From Pseudomonadota bacterium (GTDB taxonomy: Bacteria > Pseudomonadota > Gammaproteobacteria > Burkholderiales > Burkholderiaceae_C), in the NCBI GenBank assembly GCA_021846965.1, contig JAJZWA010000043.1, positions 1 to 32,558 on the forward strand: 32,558 bases of DNA, given 5' to 3'. The translations under genes and the position numbers were made by a program. Position 1 is the stretch's first letter, and each line of letters begins with the position of its first letter. Below, piece by piece: positions 23,618 to 32,304 of this stretch. The notes beneath the pieces are model-generated. The model ran no database searches. It saw only the letters and a program-made list of their open reading frames with translations, and was not told the origin of the DNA.

Positions 23618-26221
23618 ATGACCACCTTGACCATCGTGATCCCGACCCGGAATCGGGCGGACCTCCTCAAGCGTGCGGTCGAATCCCTGGTGGACTCCGC
23701 CTCGAGGGTGCCCGACGACATCGAGATCCTGGTGTGCGACAACCAGTCGACCGATGCCACGCCGGAGCTATGCGCCCAGCTGATGGCGAGCCACCCTCAG
23801 GTGCGCTATGCCCGCCATGCGCAGGCGGCCACCAGTGCCGAGCAGAGTGCCTACATGGGTCTGCGCACCCTGATGCAGCAGGGGCGAAGCGAGTATTTCT
23901 GGATTTTCGGCGACGACGATCTGGCCTATCCGGACGCCTGCGCGGAGATTCTCCGGGCCCTGCGGGACGGTCACGACTTCGTGCTCGCGGGGCTGGAAGT
24001 TGGCGATCCCTTCGCTCCCGGCGATGCCGACACGAGTTCCGGGGGCGCGCCCGCCCGCGGGTACTACCGCGTGACCGCGCCCTATGTGCGTTATCCGAGC
24101 GGCGCGGAACTGTTCGCCGATTTCGGGCTGGTGACCGCCACGACCACGCTGTCCTGCCTTTGCGGCAGGCTTGCGCAGCTCGATTTCGAGGCATGGGCCC
24201 AGTTGCTGGACATCTCCCCGATCTACAGCCATTCGGCAGCGATGCTGCTGAGCTATCGGGATCGGCACGCGGCGGTCCTGGCCGGGGCCCAATTGCGCTA
24301 CACCCTCAACTCGGTGGCCAATGAGCTTTCCCGGCTGCGCGAGGCGGGCCTGACGTCTGCGAGGCCGAGCTACTGGCCCTACACGACGGGTCTGGTGCGC
24401 CAGCTTCGGTACCTGCTGGCGCGCATGCCGCGTGCGGCAGCCTTCTTCGACTCGGTGGAGGAGATCCACCTGTCCAAGGACAGCCTGAATCTCAAGCTCG
24501 GCACCCTGGCGGGCTTTCTGGTCGAAATGCACATGCGTCAGGCCAGGCTTCACGCGCAATCCGGCGAGAAGCTCGAAAGCCTGAGCCCGGAGATGATGGC
24601 CGAGCTGCGCGAGTTCCTGGGCGAATACCTGGAAGGCCATCGGCAGGCCGTGCTGCTCGAGCTGTGCTCCCGGCTCGAGCAGCATGCGCAGGCCTCCACG
24701 CAGGAGCTCGACGAACTCCTGCTCAGCCTCGACGAGCTGGAGATGGAAGAATTGCGCGGGCGCTTCGAGCGCTGTCTAGGGCCCGTGCTGACGGAGGCCT
24801 CGGGGCCGCTTGCGCACAAGCGCCTGCGCGGCATACGCGTGCCCGACCGCCCCGCGCGCCTGACGGTGGCCATCCCCACCTACAACCGCAGGGCCTCGGT
24901 GTTGCGCCAGTTGCGCGCGCTGGCCTCGCTGGGGGCGCTGGAGGACTCCGAGGTCGAGGTGCTGGTGGGTGACAATGCCAGCGACGACGGCACGCGCGAG
25001 GCCCTGGACGATTTCGCGCGGGACCATCCCCATGGCCTGCGCGTCGTGCACTACGCCGAGCATGTGGGCAGCGCGGAGGAGAACTGCGCACGACTGGTCC
25101 GCGACGCGGGCGGCTGCTACGTCTGGCTGCTCAGCGACGACGACGTGATCGTGCGACCCGCCTATGCGCGCCTGCGCGCATTGGTGGCTCCGGGCGAGGG
25201 CGAGTCCATGGCCGGCTTCGTGTTCGATACCGCGGCCGAGAAGGATGGCGAGCGCCTGGTGAATCCGCAGACCCACACCATGGACCAGGATCTGCACGGC
25301 GTGCTCGACGGCATCGAATCCGAGGGTAGGGTGGACTTTTCCGGCTTCATCGAGCGTCACGGTCTGTCGCAGTACGGGGCATTGATCTCCCGCTACGTGG
25401 TTCGCCGGGACCTGATCATCGGCGCCATCGACCCCTACCTGCCGATATCGTCCATCTACAGCCATGTATTCGGGCTGCTGGAGCGGTTGCGGGAAGAACC
25501 CGTCATGTTCGTGGCCGAAGCGCTGGTGTGGCGCCGCAGTTCAGCCGTCCTGGACCGCTTCGCGCGCATGGCGAAAGAGCGAGGCTGGTATTTCTACCGC
25601 CCCTGGACCCGGGGTCTCGTGGACCTCGCGCAGGCCTTCGAGCGACGCAGCGGAATGTCGCCGGGCTGGCTGCGCCATGTGCGGGAACGCGGGAACGACG
25701 GGGTGACCTACGGCCTGGTGGAGGACATGGTTCACCAGCTCGGCCGGCAACTGGGCTACGCCTTGCTGCAACATGATCCGGCCGAGCTCCTGCCGGCCGA
25801 GGATCGCGAACGGATCCTGCGCTATCTTCGTGCCTGCGGCTTGCACGAGGAGGGCCTGGCGAGATTCGAGCAGGTCGCGACCCTGGTTGCCGAGGCCGTG
25901 GAAAAGGCCCGGGGCGTCGGGGACTATCGCGTCGACGTGGAGGAATTCGCGGAATTGTGGCTTCAGGTGCGGGCGCTGCCCTCCCGGATGCTTGTCGCGG
26001 TGAGTCCGACGCCCTCGGCTGCGCCGCAGCTCGCGCAGGGAGTGCTCGAGCCCGCGCCTTCCTCGAAGTGGCTGCTGCTGCCGGCCAGGTACATCGCGGC
26101 CCGCCTCGACCGCATGCAGGTGGAGCATCCCGAGCGTCACCAACGCTTCGTGGCCTGGAAAAACCGCCATGCCGTGTTGCGCGTGCTTTCGCGCCAGATC
26201 ATGAGGATGGGGCGCGGGTAG
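23618..26221 (+). CDS. Two-domain GT2 glycosyltransferase
   Basis: This 867-residue cytosolic protein has two complete GT-A modules. The first (about residues 1-250) has 'TIVIPTRNRADLL', 'VCDNQSTDAT' and 'FGDDDL' (D99-D101). The second (about 410-640) has 'TVAIPTYNRRASVL', 'VGDNASDDGT' and 'LSDDDV' (D507-D509). Between them lies a helical, Glu- and Leu-rich linker (about 290-400). Both modules have the metal-binding DDD and both resemble the abequosyltransferase-like GT2 at 27907. A good ribosome binding site (AGGAGA, 7 bases before ATG 23618) supports the start. Two active centres in one chain could make a repeating disaccharide or add two different sugars; which is not known. Confidence 0.88.
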   Translation: MTTLTIVIPTRNRADLLKRAVESLVDSASRVPDDIEILVCDNQSTDATPELCAQLMASHPQVRYARHAQAATSAEQSAYMGLRTLMQQGRSEYFWIFGDDDLAYPDACAEILRALRDGHDFVLAGLEVGDPFAPGDADTSSGGAPARGYYRVTAPYVRYPSGAELFADFGLVTATTTLSCLCGRLAQLDFEAWAQLLDISPIYSHSAAMLLSYRDRHAAVLAGAQLRYTLNSVANELSRLREAGLTSARPSYWPYTTGLVRQLRYLLARMPRAAAFFDSVEEIHLSKDSLNLKLGTLAGFLVEMHMRQARLHAQSGEKLESLSPEMMAELREFLGEYLEGHRQAVLLELCSRLEQHAQASTQELDELLLSLDELEMEELRGRFERCLGPVLTEASGPLAHKRLRGIRVPDRPARLTVAIPTYNRRASVLRQLRALASLGALEDSEVEVLVGDNASDDGTREALDDFARDHPHGLRVVHYAEHVGSAEENCARLVRDAGGCYVWLLSDDDVIVRPAYARLRALVAPGEGESMAGFVFDTAAEKDGERLVNPQTHTMDQDLHGVLDGIESEGRVDFSGFIERHGLSQYGALISRYVVRRDLIIGAIDPYLPISSIYSHVFGLLERLREEPVMFVAEALVWRRSSAVLDRFARMAKERGWYFYRPWTRGLVDLAQAFERRSGMSPGWLRHVRERGNDGVTYGLVEDMVHQLGRQLGYALLQHDPAELLPAEDRERILRYLRACGLHEEGLARFEQVATLVAEAVEKARGVGDYRVDVEEFAELWLQVRALPSRMLVAVSPTPSAAPQLAQGVLEPAPSSKWLLLPARYIAARLDRMQVEHPERHQRFVAWKNRHAVLRVLSRQIMRMGRG

Positions 26222-26271
26222 GCCTCGCCATCCAGGCTAACATCCTTCATTTTCCTGTTTTCAATAGACCC

Positions 26272-27063
26272 ATGAGCGCACTCGGTACGGCCATCGGCGA
26301 TCTGCTCGACAGTCTGGGCGCATGGCGTCTGTGGAGCCTGCTGGGCTGGCTGGAGATCCGGCAGCGCTATGCCCGTTCCAAGATCGGCCCCTTCTGGCTC
26401 ACCATCAGCATGGGCGTGCTGGTGGGGACGATGGGCGTGGTGTATGGCGCGCTGTTCGCGCAGAAACTCGCGGACTATCTTCCCATGGTCGCGATCGGCC
26501 TGGTGTCCTGGGGCCTGTTCTCGGGCACCGTGAGCGAGGGCTGCAATGCCTACATCGCCAGCGCCAACTACATTCGCCAGGTGGCCACCCCGCGACTGGT
26601 GTACATGCTGCAGGTGGCGTGGCGCAATCTCGTGATCTTCGCCCACAATTTCTGCATCGTCATCGTCGTGCTCATCGTCTTCGGCGTGCACGACTGGACG
26701 ACCTTGCCGCTGTTCCTGCCCGGCCTTGCGCTGTTCGTGCTCAACGCAACCTGGATCGCCGTGCTGACGGGCCTGCTCGCGGCGCGCTTCCGGGACCTGC
26801 CGCAGATCGTCAATGCCCTGTTGCAGGTGGCGTTCTACGTCACGCCGATTCTGTTCCATGGGGAGATGCTCAGTGCCAGGCATCGCTGGATTGTCGAGTT
26901 CAATCCCCTGGCCTATCTGATCGACGTCGTGCGCCAGCCCCTGATGGGGGTGGCGACGCCGCTATCCACCTGGGCGCTGGTCTGTGTCATGACCGTGGTC
27001 GGTTGGCTGCTTGCGCTGGCCCTGACCGGGCGTTACCACAAGCGCATTCCCTACTGGATCTGA
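26272..27063 (+). CDS. wzm: O-antigen/polysaccharide ABC transporter permease
   Basis: This 263-residue inner-membrane permease has six hydrophobic helices and the ABC-2 type fold. The N-terminal 'WLEIRQRYARSKIGPFWLTIS' and C-terminal 'VTPILF', 'FNPLAYLIDVVRQPLMG' and 'RYHKRIPYWI' are standard for Wzm-type exporters. With Wzt it moves the completed lipid-linked glycan to the periplasmic face. ATG 26272 gives the family length; the longer open frame overlapping the previous gene is a shadow. The preceding 50 bases are AT-rich ('TTCATTTTCCTG') and lack a Shine-Dalgarno, so a separate promoter is possible. Confidence 0.94.
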   Translation: MSALGTAIGDLLDSLGAWRLWSLLGWLEIRQRYARSKIGPFWLTISMGVLVGTMGVVYGALFAQKLADYLPMVAIGLVSWGLFSGTVSEGCNAYIASANYIRQVATPRLVYMLQVAWRNLVIFAHNFCIVIVVLIVFGVHDWTTLPLFLPGLALFVLNATWIAVLTGLLAARFRDLPQIVNALLQVAFYVTPILFHGEMLSARHRWIVEFNPLAYLIDVVRQPLMGVATPLSTWALVCVMTVVGWLLALALTGRYHKRIPYWI

Positions 27064-27114
27064 AGCATCCGAAGCTCGCGCACGCCGTCTTCGATTTCCT
27101 CGACCCATTCCGCC

Positions 27115-27876
27115 ATGGCCGCAAGCGTCTCGCTTCACGATGTCCACCTCGACCTGCCGATCTTCGACATCTCGGCCCAGTCGCTCAAGAAGCGGGTCAT
27201 GCGCATGGGCCGGCGCAACAGCATCGCGGAGGACAACGCGGGGGTCATCGTCGTCCGCGCCATCGACGGTCTGGACCTGGAACTGCGCAGCGGGGATCGC
27301 CTGGGCCTCATCGGGCACAACGGCGCCGGCAAGAGCACCCTGCTGCGGGTGATGGCGGGCATCTATCCTCCGACGGCAGGGGAGGTGCGCGTGAGCGGGC
27401 GCAGCGTGCCCCTGCTCGACATCGCCCTCGGCATGGACGACCTCTCGACGGGACGCCAGAACATCCGGCTTCGCGGGCTGCTGCTGGGCATGGGCAGCGC
27501 CGAGATCAAGCGCAAGACCGAGGAGATCGCCGAGTTCACCGAACTGGGCGATTACCTGGATCTGCCGCTGCGAACCTACTCGAACGGCATGCGCCTGCGC
27601 CTGGCCTTCGCGATATCCACCGCGGTGGACGCCGATATCCTGCTGCTCGACGAGGTGCTGGGCGTGGGCGACGCCAGTTTCCAGGAAAAGGCCAACCAGC
27701 GCCTGCGCGAGTTGCATGATCGGGCCGACATCGTCGTGCTCGCGATCCACTCGGACGACACCATCCGCGCCAGCTGCAACAAGGTGCTGTGGATGGAATC
27801 GGGCAGGGCGCGCATGCTGGGCCCGGTGGACGAGGTGCTGGAGGCCTACGCGCAGCGCATGGCGGCGCCGGCCTGA
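27115..27876 (+). CDS. wzt: O-antigen/polysaccharide ABC transporter ATPase (short form without glycan-binding domain)
   Basis: This 253-residue ATPase pairs with Wzm. Walker A is 'GHNGAGKST', the family version of the signature is 'YSNGMRLRLAFA', and Walker B is 'ILLLDEVLGVGD'; the protein ends soon after 'VLEAYAQRM'. The N-terminal 'VSLHDVHLDLPIF' is typical of the family. The C-terminal carbohydrate-binding domain that some Wzt proteins use to recognise a capped chain end is absent, so export probably does not depend on terminal modification. It is the last + strand gene before convergence with the GT2 gene, with stops 30 bases apart. Confidence 0.94.
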   Translation: MAASVSLHDVHLDLPIFDISAQSLKKRVMRMGRRNSIAEDNAGVIVVRAIDGLDLELRSGDRLGLIGHNGAGKSTLLRVMAGIYPPTAGEVRVSGRSVPLLDIALGMDDLSTGRQNIRLRGLLLGMGSAEIKRKTEEIAEFTELGDYLDLPLRTYSNGMRLRLAFAISTAVDADILLLDEVLGVGDASFQEKANQRLRELHDRADIVVLAIHSDDTIRASCNKVLWMESGRARMLGPVDEVLEAYAQRMAAPA

Positions 27877-27906
27877 ACCAGGCCTCGGCCGCCGTACGGC
27901 TGCGCT

Positions 27907-28935
27907 TCAGCGGCCCAGCAGCTTGTCCCGCAGGAAATACAGGCCTCGCATCAGGTCTCCCGATGCGATGCGCCCGACGGCGGTGGCGGCCATGCCCCAC
28001 GCGATGCCCGCGGGGCGGGGCAGCGTGAAGATCGGATCCACCAGGGCCCAGTAGCGCAGGCGCCCGCGGTAGGCGCTGCGAAAGCGCTCGCGCGCGGCCT
28101 GGAGGTCGACGCTCGGACGCATGCGCTGGAGCAGCACCTGCTGCGGCAGGTACTGGGTCAGCATGCGCCGCTCCAGTGCGCTGCGCACGGCGGGATCCAG
28201 TCCCTGGCGTTCGTGCTCCTCGAGGATCGCGCGCAGGTTGCTCACGAAGACCTTGGAGAAGTCGTAACCGCCCCCGTTGTTCTTGCGGTAGGCCAGCCCG
28301 TAGCGCCGGTCCCGGATCAGCCGCCCGGGCCGGCGAGCGGCCAGCAGGTACAGATTCACGTGCACCAGGTTGCTGCCGCAAAAGCTCTCGGCGTCCACCC
28401 CGGCGCAGGCCTCGCGGTCGTAGACGATGGCCGAAAGCAGCGTGATCTGGGCTCCCACGTGGCGCAGGAAATCGCGGGCCGTGGCGTCGACCCGCCAGGT
28501 GTCGCGGCTGTAGGGAAGCTCGGCTCGCGGATCCTTCAGGAACCCGAAGGGTCGCAGGTGCAGCAGCACGACATCGCGCGGCTCGAGGAAGTCCAGCAGG
28601 CGGCGCAGGCAGCCGTGCAGCGGCAGATCGTCATCGCCCAGGATCCAGACATAACGCCCGCGTGCCAGGTTGTGGCAGGCGGCCACGTTGCGGTCCGATC
28701 CGAGGTTCTCGGCGTGGCGCACATGGCGGATCGGCAAGCCGGGGCGCTGCGCGGCGGCCACGACCTGCGGGGTGTCGTCCTCGGCGTGGTTGTCGCACAC
28801 CAGAAGCTCGATGGCCTCCGGCGGCAGTTCGGCGCGTTGCCGCTGCAGTTCCTGCAGCAGTTCCTCGAGGAAACGTGCGCGATTCCACGTGGGAATCGCG
28901 ATGGTCAGCAGCGGCGCAGGCGCAGGCTCACTCAA
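27907..28935 (-). CDS. GT2 glycosyltransferase, abequosyltransferase (RfbV)-like
   Basis: This 342-residue GT-A enzyme has 'TIAIPTWNRARFL', 'VCDNHAEDDT', 'NLGSDRN' and 'WILGDDDLPLHG' (D101-D103). The overall pattern resembles the Salmonella RfbV/WbaV family, which transfers a 3,6-dideoxyhexose from its CDP form. It is the last gene of the rfbF-rfbG-rfbH operon, which fits a transferase for the CDP-sugar made there. No ATG is near the start: TTG 28935 begins the recognisable domain and lies 9 bases after the rfbH stop. The C-terminal 80 residues are basic with a hydrophobic stretch ('IAWGMAATAVG'), consistent with membrane association. Confidence 0.88.
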   Translation of the reverse strand: MSEPAPAPLLTIAIPTWNRARFLEELLQELQRQRAELPPEAIELLVCDNHAEDDTPQVVAAAQRPGLPIRHVRHAENLGSDRNVAACHNLARGRYVWILGDDDLPLHGCLRRLLDFLEPRDVVLLHLRPFGFLKDPRAELPYSRDTWRVDATARDFLRHVGAQITLLSAIVYDREACAGVDAESFCGSNLVHVNLYLLAARRPGRLIRDRRYGLAYRKNNGGGYDFSKVFVSNLRAILEEHERQGLDPAVRSALERRMLTQYLPQQVLLQRMRPSVDLQAARERFRSAYRGRLRYWALVDPIFTLPRPAGIAWGMAATAVGRIASGDLMRGLYFLRDKLLGR

Positions 28936-28944
28936 AGCGCAGGC

Positions 28945-30294
28945 TCAGTCGAAGCGCAGGCCGAGGAAGGTCTCGATGCTGGCGGCCACATGTTCCAGCA
29001 TCGGCTCGGTGAGTCCGGGGTACACGCCGACCCAGAAGGTCTGGTTCATGATGGTGTCGGTGTTGTCCAGCGGCGAGGCCACGCGCACGTTGCGGCCCGC
29101 CATGTAGGGCTGGCGCAGCAGGTTGCCGGCGAACAGCAGGCGCGTGCCCACCTTCTGCTGGTCCAGGTAGGTCAGCAGGTCCACGCGCGACACCGGCGCG
29201 TTGTCGCGCAGGGTCATGGGGAAGCCGAACCACGAGGGCTCCGAGCCCGGTGTCGCGTGCGGCAGGATCAGGAACTCCTCGCAGGAGCGCAGGCGCTCGT
29301 GCAGCCAGCGGAAATTGGCGCGTCGGGCGGCGATGAACTCCTCCACGCGATCCATCTGCGCCAGCGCGCAGGCGGCCTGCATGTCGGTGATCTTGAGGTT
29401 GTAGCCCAGGTGCGAGTAGGTGTACTTGTGGTCGTAGCCGTAGGGCAGGTCGCCCAGCTTCCAGCAAAAGCGCTTGCCGCAGGTGTTGTCCTTGCCCGGC
29501 TGGCAATAGCAGTCGCGCCCCCAGTCGCGGAACGAGTCCATGATCAGCTTGAGCTCGTCGTTGTTGGTGAACACCGCGCCGCCTTCGCCCATCGTGATGT
29601 GGTGGGCGGGGTAGAAGCTCAGGGTCCCGATGTCCCCGAAGGTGCCCACCTTGCGGCCCTGGAAGGTCGCTCCCAGGGCGTCGCAGCAATCCTCGATCAG
29701 CCACAGCCCATGCTTGCGGCACAGCGCGGTGACCACCTCCAGGTTGTAGGGGTTGCCCAGGGTATGGGCCAGCATGATGGCCTTGGTCCTGGGCGAGATC
29801 GCGGCCTCGATCAACTCGGCGCGCACGTTGTAGGTGCCCAGCTCCACGTCCACCAGCACCGGCACCGCGCCGAATTGCAGGATGGGGTTCACCGTGGTGG
29901 GAAAGCCCGCCGCCACGCCGATCACCTCGTCGCCCGGGCGGATCGCCCGATCGCCCAGCTTGGGGGAGGTCAGCGCCGAGAAGGCCACCAGGTTGGCGGA
30001 GGAGCCGGAGTTCACGGTGGAGACGTGGCGCACGCCCAGGAACTCGGCCAGGCGCGCCTCGAACAGGTCGTTGAAGCGCCCCGTGGTCAGCCAGCCGTCC
30101 AGCGAGGCCTCGACCATGTTGCGCAGCTCGGCGGCCCCGATCACCTTGCCCGAGGGCGGGACCACCGCCTGGCCCGGCGTGAAGCTGCGCGGCGCGAATT
30201 CCAGCTCGGCGTAGCGGTCGACCAGTTGCAGGATTTCCTTGCGCAGGCGCTGCTTGTCGCCTTGCACGATCTCGACCGGACTCAGCTTGTCCAT
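28945..30294 (-). CDS. rfbH: CDP-4-dehydro-6-deoxyglucose 3-dehydrase (E1)
   Basis: This 449-residue pyridoxamine-phosphate and iron-sulfur enzyme removes the C3 hydroxyl of CDP-4-keto-6-deoxyglucose. The fold is the DegT aminotransferase type, but the PLP-binding Lys is replaced by His in '[14 protein letters not shown]' (H231 by my alignment), the hallmark of E1. The four cysteines C204, C262, C264 and C272 give exactly the C-X57-C-X1-C-X7-C spacing of the E1 [2Fe-2S] site. ATG 30294 is supported by GAGGAA 8 bases upstream and the gene overlaps rfbG by 13 bases. The electron-transfer reductase E3 that completes this reaction is not in the window. The product leads to 3,6-dideoxyhexoses or branched sugars such as yersiniose. 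Confidence 0.95.
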   Translation of the reverse strand: MDKLSPVEIVQGDKQRLRKEILQLVDRYAELEFAPRSFTPGQAVVPPSGKVIGAAELRNMVEASLDGWLTTGRFNDLFEARLAEFLGVRHVSTVNSGSSANLVAFSALTSPKLGDRAIRPGDEVIGVAAGFPTTVNPILQFGAVPVLVDVELGTYNVRAELIEAAISPRTKAIMLAHTLGNPYNLEVVTALCRKHGLWLIEDCCDALGATFQGRKVGTFGDIGTLSFYPAHHITMGEGGAVFTNNDELKLIMDSFRDWGRDCYCQPGKDNTCGKRFCWKLGDLPYGYDHKYTYSHLGYNLKITDMQAACALAQMDRVEEFIAARRANFRWLHERLRSCEEFLILPHATPGSEPSWFGFPMTLRDNAPVSRVDLLTYLDQQKVGTRLLFAGNLLRQPYMAGRNVRVASPLDNTDTIMNQTFWVGVYPGLTEPMLEHVAASIETFLGLRFD

Positions 30295-31370
30295 GTTTGG
30301 TATTCCTCGATTTGTCGTAGCGTGAACGCACGCATGTCGGTGCCGCGGGCCTGCTCGGCGTGCCATTGCACGATGCGGTCCAGCGCGGTGCCCAGATCCC
30401 AGCGCGGGCGCCAGCCCAGGCGGGCCCGGGCCTTGGAGCAGTCGAGCTTCAGCGACGCCGCCTCGTGCTGCTGGGCCTGGGCGTCGAGTTCCCAGGTCGC
30501 CCCGCCGGGCCATTTCGCGGCCAGTTGTTCCACCAGCCAGGCCACCGGGCGGGCATCGTCGTCGGCAGGGCCGAAATTCCAGCCCTCGGCAAGAGCCTCG
30601 CCACGCTCGAGCAGGCCGCGCGCCAGCACCAGGTACCCCGACAGCGGCTCCAGCACATGCTGCCACGGCCGCACGGCATGGGGGTGTCGGATGCGCACGG
30701 CGCGGCGCTCGCCGAAGGCGCGGATCATGTCGGGGATCAGGCGGTCCATCGCCCAGTCCCCGCCGCCGATCACGTTGCCCGCACGGGCCGAGGCCAGCGC
30801 CACCGCGCCTCCTTGCGCCGCGGGGCGGCTGAAGAAGGAACGGCGGTAGGCGGAGGTCACCAGCTCGGCGCAGCCCTTGCTGTTGCTGTAGGGGTCGAAG
30901 CCTCCCATGGGCTCGTTCTCACGATAGCCCCAGAGCCATTCCTGGTTCTCGTAGCACTTGTCGCTGGTGACCACCACGACCGCGCGCACCGAGGGGCAGT
31001 TGCGCACGGCTTCCAGCAGGTGCACCGTGCCCATCACGTTGGTCGAGTAGGTCTCCACCGGATGGGTGTACGAATACAGCACCAGCGGCTGCGCGGCCAT
31101 GTGGATCACCACCTCGGGCTCGTCGAGCCGCATCTGCGCCTGCAGGGTCGCGAGGTCGCGGATGTCCCCGATGGTCGAGCGCATTCCCCGGGCCACGCCG
31201 GCCTGCTCGAACAGGCTCGGGTGCGTGGGCGCCTCCAGCGCATAGCCGGAGACCTCCGCACCCAGCGCCTGCAGCCACAGGCTGAGCCAGGAACCCTTGA
31301 AACCGGTGTGCCCCGTGACGAAGACCTTGCGGCCTCGCCAGAACTCCGGGCTTACTTCCAGACTTTCCAC
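30282..31370 (-). CDS. rfbG: CDP-glucose 4,6-dehydratase
   Basis: This 362-residue NAD-dependent enzyme converts CDP-glucose to CDP-4-keto-6-deoxyglucose. It has the cofactor motif '[14 protein letters not shown]' (17-30), '[13 protein letters not shown]' (T135-K138) and 'YSNSK' (Y161, K165), plus the subfamily segments '[13 protein letters not shown]' and '[14 protein letters not shown]'. The Lys after Gly-Phe in the first motif distinguishes this family from dTDP-glucose dehydratases. The start is GTG 31370, 19 bases inside the end of rfbF, and the end overlaps rfbH, so the three genes are translationally coupled. Confidence 0.96.
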   Translation of the reverse strand: MESLEVSPEFWRGRKVFVTGHTGFKGSWLSLWLQALGAEVSGYALEAPTHPSLFEQAGVARGMRSTIGDIRDLATLQAQMRLDEPEVVIHMAAQPLVLYSYTHPVETYSTNVMGTVHLLEAVRNCPSVRAVVVVTSDKCYENQEWLWGYRENEPMGGFDPYSNSKGCAELVTSAYRRSFFSRPAAQGGAVALASARAGNVIGGGDWAMDRLIPDMIRAFGERRAVRIRHPHAVRPWQHVLEPLSGYLVLARGLLERGEALAEGWNFGPADDDARPVAWLVEQLAAKWPGGATWELDAQAQQHEAASLKLDCSKARARLGWRPRWDLGTALDRIVQWHAEQARGTDMRAFTLRQIEEYQTWTS

Positions 31371-32122
31371 GGCGCGTTGCCGCTCGACCAGAGCGACTCC
31401 AGGTGGTTCTTGTCCCGCAGCGTGTCCATGGGCTGCCAGAAACCATGGTGGAAAAAGGCCTGCAACTTGCGCTCGATGGCCAGTTGCTCCAGGGGCGCGC
31501 GCTCCCAGGGCATGTCGTCGCCTTCGATGTAGTCGATCACCTTGGGCGACAGCACGAAAAATCCGCCGTTGATCCAGCCTGCCTCGCCATGGGGCTTTTC
31601 CAGGAAGCGCTGGACGGTGTTGCCCTGCAGATCGAGGGCGCCGAAGCGACCGGGCGGCTGGGTCGCCGTCATCGTGGCCAGGCCGCCGTGGCTGCGGTGG
31701 AAGGCGATGGAGGCGCTGATGTCGATGTCGCCCACGCCGTCGCCGTAGGTCATGCAGAAGTCCTCGTCCTTCACGTAGTCGGCCACGCGCTTGAGGCGTC
31801 CGCCGGTCTGCGTGGACTCGCCGGTGTCGACCAGGGTGACGCGCCAGGGCTCGGCCTTGCGCTGGTGCACCTCCATGCTGTTGCTGGCCATGTCGAAGGT
31901 CACGTCGGACATGTGCAGGAAGTAGTTGGCGAAATATTCCTTGATCACATATCCCTTGTAGCCACAGCAGATCACGAAATCATTCACGCCGTGGGCGGAA
32001 TAGATCTTCATGATGTGCCAGAGAATGGGCTTGCCCCCGATCTCGATCATGGGCTTGGGGCGTTGACTGGTTTCCTCGGAAATACGGGTTCCGAGGCCTC
32101 CGGCAAGTATGACCGCTTTCAT
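31352..32122 (-). CDS. rfbF: Glucose-1-phosphate cytidylyltransferase
   Basis: This 256-residue cytosolic enzyme makes CDP-glucose from CTP and glucose-1-phosphate. It begins '[18 protein letters not shown]' followed by '[18 protein letters not shown]', continues with '[13 protein letters not shown]' and 'YGDGVGDID' (metal-binding Asp) and ends '[20 protein letters not shown]', all typical, at the usual length of about 257 residues. ATG 32122 is the family start. It is the first gene of the - strand CDP-sugar operon. The 182 bases upstream hold two hairpins after the reductase gene and an AT-rich patch (about 32176-32206) where its promoter probably lies, though no firm -35/-10 pair could be set. 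Confidence 0.96.
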   Translation of the reverse strand: MKAVILAGGLGTRISEETSQRPKPMIEIGGKPILWHIMKIYSAHGVNDFVICCGYKGYVIKEYFANYFLHMSDVTFDMASNSMEVHQRKAEPWRVTLVDTGESTQTGGRLKRVADYVKDEDFCMTYGDGVGDIDISASIAFHRSHGGLATMTATQPPGRFGALDLQGNTVQRFLEKPHGEAGWINGGFFVLSPKVIDYIEGDDMPWERAPLEQLAIERKLQAFFHHGFWQPMDTLRDKNHLESLWSSGNAPWKVWK

Positions 32123-32214
32123 GTGTCGCTTCGGCTGGTTGAGGCAGTCGCGGCCTGGGATCAGCGCGCTGCAGCAAATTTTTTCACTGTAGCACAGGGG
32201 TTTTCGATTCCGCG

Positions 32215-32238
32215 CTCCCCGCGGCATGGGGCGGGGAG
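32215..32238 (-). terminator. Perfect 8-bp stem-loop between ferredoxin reductase and rfbF
   Basis: CTCCCCGC (32215-32222) and GCGGGGAG (32231-32238) pair perfectly around an 8-base loop. It is downstream of the reductase gene and upstream of rfbF on the - strand. No T tract follows, so it may be a weak or Rho-assisted terminator, or a structure near the rfbF promoter. Confidence 0.4.
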
Positions 32239-32272
32239 TATCCGGACGGCGCCTGCGGGCAGGGTGCCCCGC

Positions 32273-32290
32273 GGAGCGCAAACGCGCTCC
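32273..32290 (-). terminator. Stem-loop 14 bases after the ferredoxin reductase stop
   Basis: GGAGCGC (32273-32279) and GCGCTCC (32284-32290) pair around the 4-base loop AAAC (GTTT on the - strand transcript). Its closeness to the stop codon fits a terminator for the reductase gene. A run of T is missing, so strength is uncertain; it may work together with the hairpin at 32215-32238. Confidence 0.45.
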
Positions 32291-32304
32291 ATGGGGTCGC
32301 TTTC

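Noticed and set aside
19797-23760. Long antisense frames over the ThDP, aldolase, epimerase and glycosyltransferase genes
   Set aside because: Composition is typical of reverse-frame shadows in GC-rich DNA and no family motif is present, whereas the + strand frames are well supported.
25957-26271. N-terminal extension of Wzm into the preceding glycosyltransferase gene
   Set aside because: The extension is shadow sequence; ATG 26272 gives the normal Wzm length and start.
27891-27900. Palindrome GCCGTACGGC between the convergent Wzt and GT2 genes as a terminator
   Set aside because: Only 10 bases long with no T tract on either strand; too short to claim.
28945-30294. PLP-dependent sugar aminotransferase of the DegT/ArnB type
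   Set aside because: The PLP lysine is replaced by His and the four-cysteine iron-sulfur spacing is present, which identify the 3-dehydrase E1.
30295-30666. N-terminal extension of RfbH to 573 residues
   Set aside because: The extra segment lies entirely inside rfbG, has no domain character, and the ATG at 30294 has a good ribosome binding site and the family N terminus.
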